This document shows, in pieces, positions 6,696 through 7,847 of a stretch of DNA of 7,847 nt (its first letter is position 1; each line of letters begins with the position of its first letter). The stretch is from Candidatus Coatesiibacteriota bacterium (GTDB lineage Bacteria; B130-G9). A program made the translations under genes and the position numbers. The DNA is taken from NCBI GenBank assembly GCA_003647755.1, contig QMNL01000061.1:1-7847 (forward strand), read 5' to 3'. The notes below the pieces were generated by a model, which saw only the letters and a list, made by a program, of their open reading frames with translations, was not told where the DNA came from and did no database searches.

Positions 6696-6754
6696 TTTGG
6701 TCTGGTCGAATCGGCGCAATTTCGCCCTCCGACCGGGTCCGCTTGTCAACGACC

Positions 6755-6782
6755 TTGCAATCATAAATCGACGATGTAGCAT
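6755..6782 (+). promoter_or_regulatory. Candidate promoter for hppA (weak)
   Basis: TTGCAA (6755-6760) and TAGCAT (6777-6782), each four of six to the sigma-70 consensus, are separated by 16 bp. It would give a leader of roughly 100 nt carrying the two inverted repeats ahead of hppA. A second weaker pair (TTGTTC/GATAAC, about 6790-6818) overlaps the hairpin. Neither is strong. Confidence 0.25.
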
Positions 6783-6811
6783 CACGGCATTGTTCTGTCT
6801 TTGAGGACATT

Positions 6812-6843
6812 AGATAACGAGCATGCAGTTGCTGAGGTTATCT
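6812..6843 (+). promoter_or_regulatory. Stem-loop in the hppA leader
   Basis: AGATAAC (6812-6818) pairs perfectly with GTTATCT (6837-6843). Within the 18-nt loop AGCA (6820-6823) can also pair with TGCT (6830-6833), giving a two-tier hairpin ending 44 bp before the hppA start. The stem is AT-rich and no T run follows, so it is not a standard terminator. It may be an RNA structure or an operator; it matches no riboswitch class I recognise. Confidence 0.4.
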
Positions 6844-6867
6844 TTACTTGCGCATGATGCGATATTG

Positions 6868-6876
6868 AAGGAGGAG
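6868..6876 (+). promoter_or_regulatory. Strong ribosome-binding site of hppA
   Basis: AAGGAGGAG is a near-perfect Shine-Dalgarno sequence ending 11 bases before the ATG at 6888. The GGAGG core is somewhat further from the start than usual, but no in-frame start codon is closer. Confidence 0.65.
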
Positions 6877-6887
6877 TTTGTGCAGCT

Positions 6888-7847
6888 ATGACAGCAGATG
6901 ATCTGTTTTGGATAGCCCCGATTGGCTCTGCTCTTGGGCTCATTTTTGCATACGTGTTTTACCGCCAGATAATGAAGAAGGCCGAGGGTGAGCCTGACAT
7001 GATCAGGATCGCCGGCTACGTGCGCGAAGGTGCGATGGCCTACTTGAAACAGCAGTATAAAGTAGTGGCTGTCTTTTTTGTCTGTGCTGGTCTGGGCTTT
7101 GGCGTCCTTGCGCTGTTGAACATGCAGTCAAAGTGGGTGCCTTTTGCCTTCTTCACGGGTGGATTCTTCTCTGGGCTTTCGGGCTTCATAGGCATGAAAA
7201 CGTCCACTAGCGCCGCGTCAAGGACGACATTTGCGGCGAAGCAGTCGCTGAATCAGGGACTTAACGTTGCATTTCGTGCCGGCGCCGTGATGGGCTTGAC
7301 GGTTGTGGGTTTGGGCCTTCTGGACATCAGCATCTGGTTCATAGTGCTCCGTAAACTGATGGGCTACAACCTGCACGTTGTTACCACGACAATGCTCTGC
7401 TTTGGGATGGGTGCGAGCTCCCAGGCGCTCTTTGCAAGGGTCGGCGGTGGCATCTTTACAAAGGCCGCGGACGTGGGCGCAGACCTGGTTGGGAAGATCG
7501 AGGCGGGCATCCCCGAGGACGACCCTCGCAATCCAGCCACCATCGCAGATAATGTGGGCGACAACGTCGGGGATGTGGCCGGCATGGGAGCTGACCTTTA
7601 CGAGTCATACTGCGGTTCGATACTAGCCACAGCAGCGCTGGGTGTCGCGGCAGGGCTTGGGATAAAGGGCGTGATTGCGCCAATGCTCCTCGCCGCCGCT
7701 GGCATCGTAGTGTCTATAGTAGGTATCTACCTCGTTCGGACACGCGGCCAGGAAACTCAGAAACAGCTTCTAAAGGCCTTGGGCCGCGGCATCAATACGA
7801 GCTCATGGCTCGTCGTCATAGTCTCGTTTCTGACTGTCTGGCTTCTC
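6888..7847 (+). CDS. hppA: Membrane-bound ion-translocating pyrophosphatase (partial, N-terminal 320 residues)
   Basis: An integral inner-membrane pump that couples pyrophosphate hydrolysis to H+ and/or Na+ transport. The window holds the first 320 codons of a family usually near 670-700 residues or more; the frame runs open off the right edge. Visible family features: first membrane helix about 6-29; IAGYVREGAMAYLKQQYK (41-58); further helices about 59-77 and 83-103; the signature GGGIFTKAADVGADLVGK (186-203) with substrate- and metal-binding D195, D199 and K203; then IPEDDPRNPATIADNVGDN (208-226) and GDVAGMGADLYESY (228-241), with the conserved aspartates D221, D225, D229 and D236. The VAGMGADLYESY form resembles potassium-dependent members more than the CAGMAADLFETY of potassium-independent proton pumps; the deciding alanine/lysine site lies beyond the window. 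ATG at 6888 follows a strong AAGGAGGAG. It is divergent from the polysaccharide locus with no evident functional link. Confidence 0.97.
   Translation, partial: MTADDLFWIAPIGSALGLIFAYVFYRQIMKKAEGEPDMIRIAGYVREGAMAYLKQQYKVVAVFFVCAGLGFGVLALLNMQSKWVPFAFFTGGFFSGLSGFIGMKTSTSAASRTTFAAKQSLNQGLNVAFRAGAVMGLTVVGLGLLDISIWFIVLRKLMGYNLHVVTTTMLCFGMGASSQALFARVGGGIFTKAADVGADLVGKIEAGIPEDDPRNPATIADNVGDNVGDVAGMGADLYESYCGSILATAALGVAAGLGIKGVIAPMLLAAAGIVVSIVGIYLVRTRGQETQKQLLKALGRGINTSSWLVVIVSFLTVWLL

Larger units (their letters stand above)
6441..6887. other. Divergent intergenic region between the regulator and hppA
   Basis: A 447-bp region from which the regulator (leftward) and hppA (rightward) diverge, so it should hold promoters for both. 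No frame gives a recognisable protein. It contains a perfect 10-bp GC palindrome (GGCCCGGGCC, 6500-6509), an 11-bp inverted repeat GGGAC-A-GTCCC (6685-6695), a candidate hppA promoter (6755-6782), a hairpin (6812-6843) and an inverted repeat CGCAT-G-ATGCG (6851-6861) just before the hppA ribosome-binding site. I found no convincing promoter for the leftward regulator gene. Confidence 0.6.

Noticed and set aside
6555..6779. 74-codon open frame on the plus strand in the intergenic region
   Set aside because: No good ribosome-binding site, composition unlike a folded protein, no family likeness, and it spans the inverted repeat and the candidate hppA promoter.

Overview
The window reads as chromosomal DNA of a diderm (Gram-negative-type) bacterium: it encodes a signal-peptide-bearing outer-membrane beta-barrel, a lipoprotein of the polysaccharide export (OPX/Wza) family and a Wzz-type inner-membrane co-polymerase. 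Base composition is moderate. Lineage cannot be fixed from this sequence; an uncultured or deltaproteobacteria-like (Myxococcota/Desulfobacterota) diderm is a guess from gene content only. No mobile element, CRISPR array, tRNA or rRNA was seen.

Layout. From about 6440 down to 102 six genes run leftward on the minus strand: a response regulator with a degenerate GGDEF-like C-terminus (5487-6440), a 251-bp gap with a weak candidate promoter, then a tight cluster of outer-membrane beta-barrel (4036-5235), OPX lipoprotein (3015-4010), Wzz/GumC chain-length protein (1548-2993), CpsD-type tyrosine autokinase (535-1542) and a single-domain response regulator (102-479). Gaps inside this cluster are 25, 21, 5 and 55 bp, so one transcript is likely. 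A further gene may begin at base 24 and leave the window. To the right, across a 447-bp divergent intergenic region, the first 320 codons of a membrane-bound ion-pumping pyrophosphatase (hppA) run rightward off the window.

How the genes work together. The four central genes form the export half of a Wzx/Wzy-type (or exosortase-associated) exopolysaccharide system: the Wzz protein and the cytoplasmic tyrosine kinase control polymer length and assembly in the inner membrane, the OPX lipoprotein forms the periplasmic channel, and the beta-barrel probably supplies the outer-membrane pore, because this OPX protein ends without the C-terminal membrane helix of E. coli Wza. Glycosyltransferases, flippase and polymerase are not in the window. 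Response regulators stand at both ends of the locus with no histidine kinase present.

Most unusual points: the upstream regulator keeps an RxxD (I-site-like) motif but has lost the GGDEF catalytic motif, which suggests a c-di-GMP receptor rather than a cyclase; and the tyrosine kinase carries an N-terminal domain of about 70 residues resembling the C-terminal domain of ribosomal protein L7/L12. Neither call has been tested by a database search. No entirely new system can be demonstrated from the window alone.
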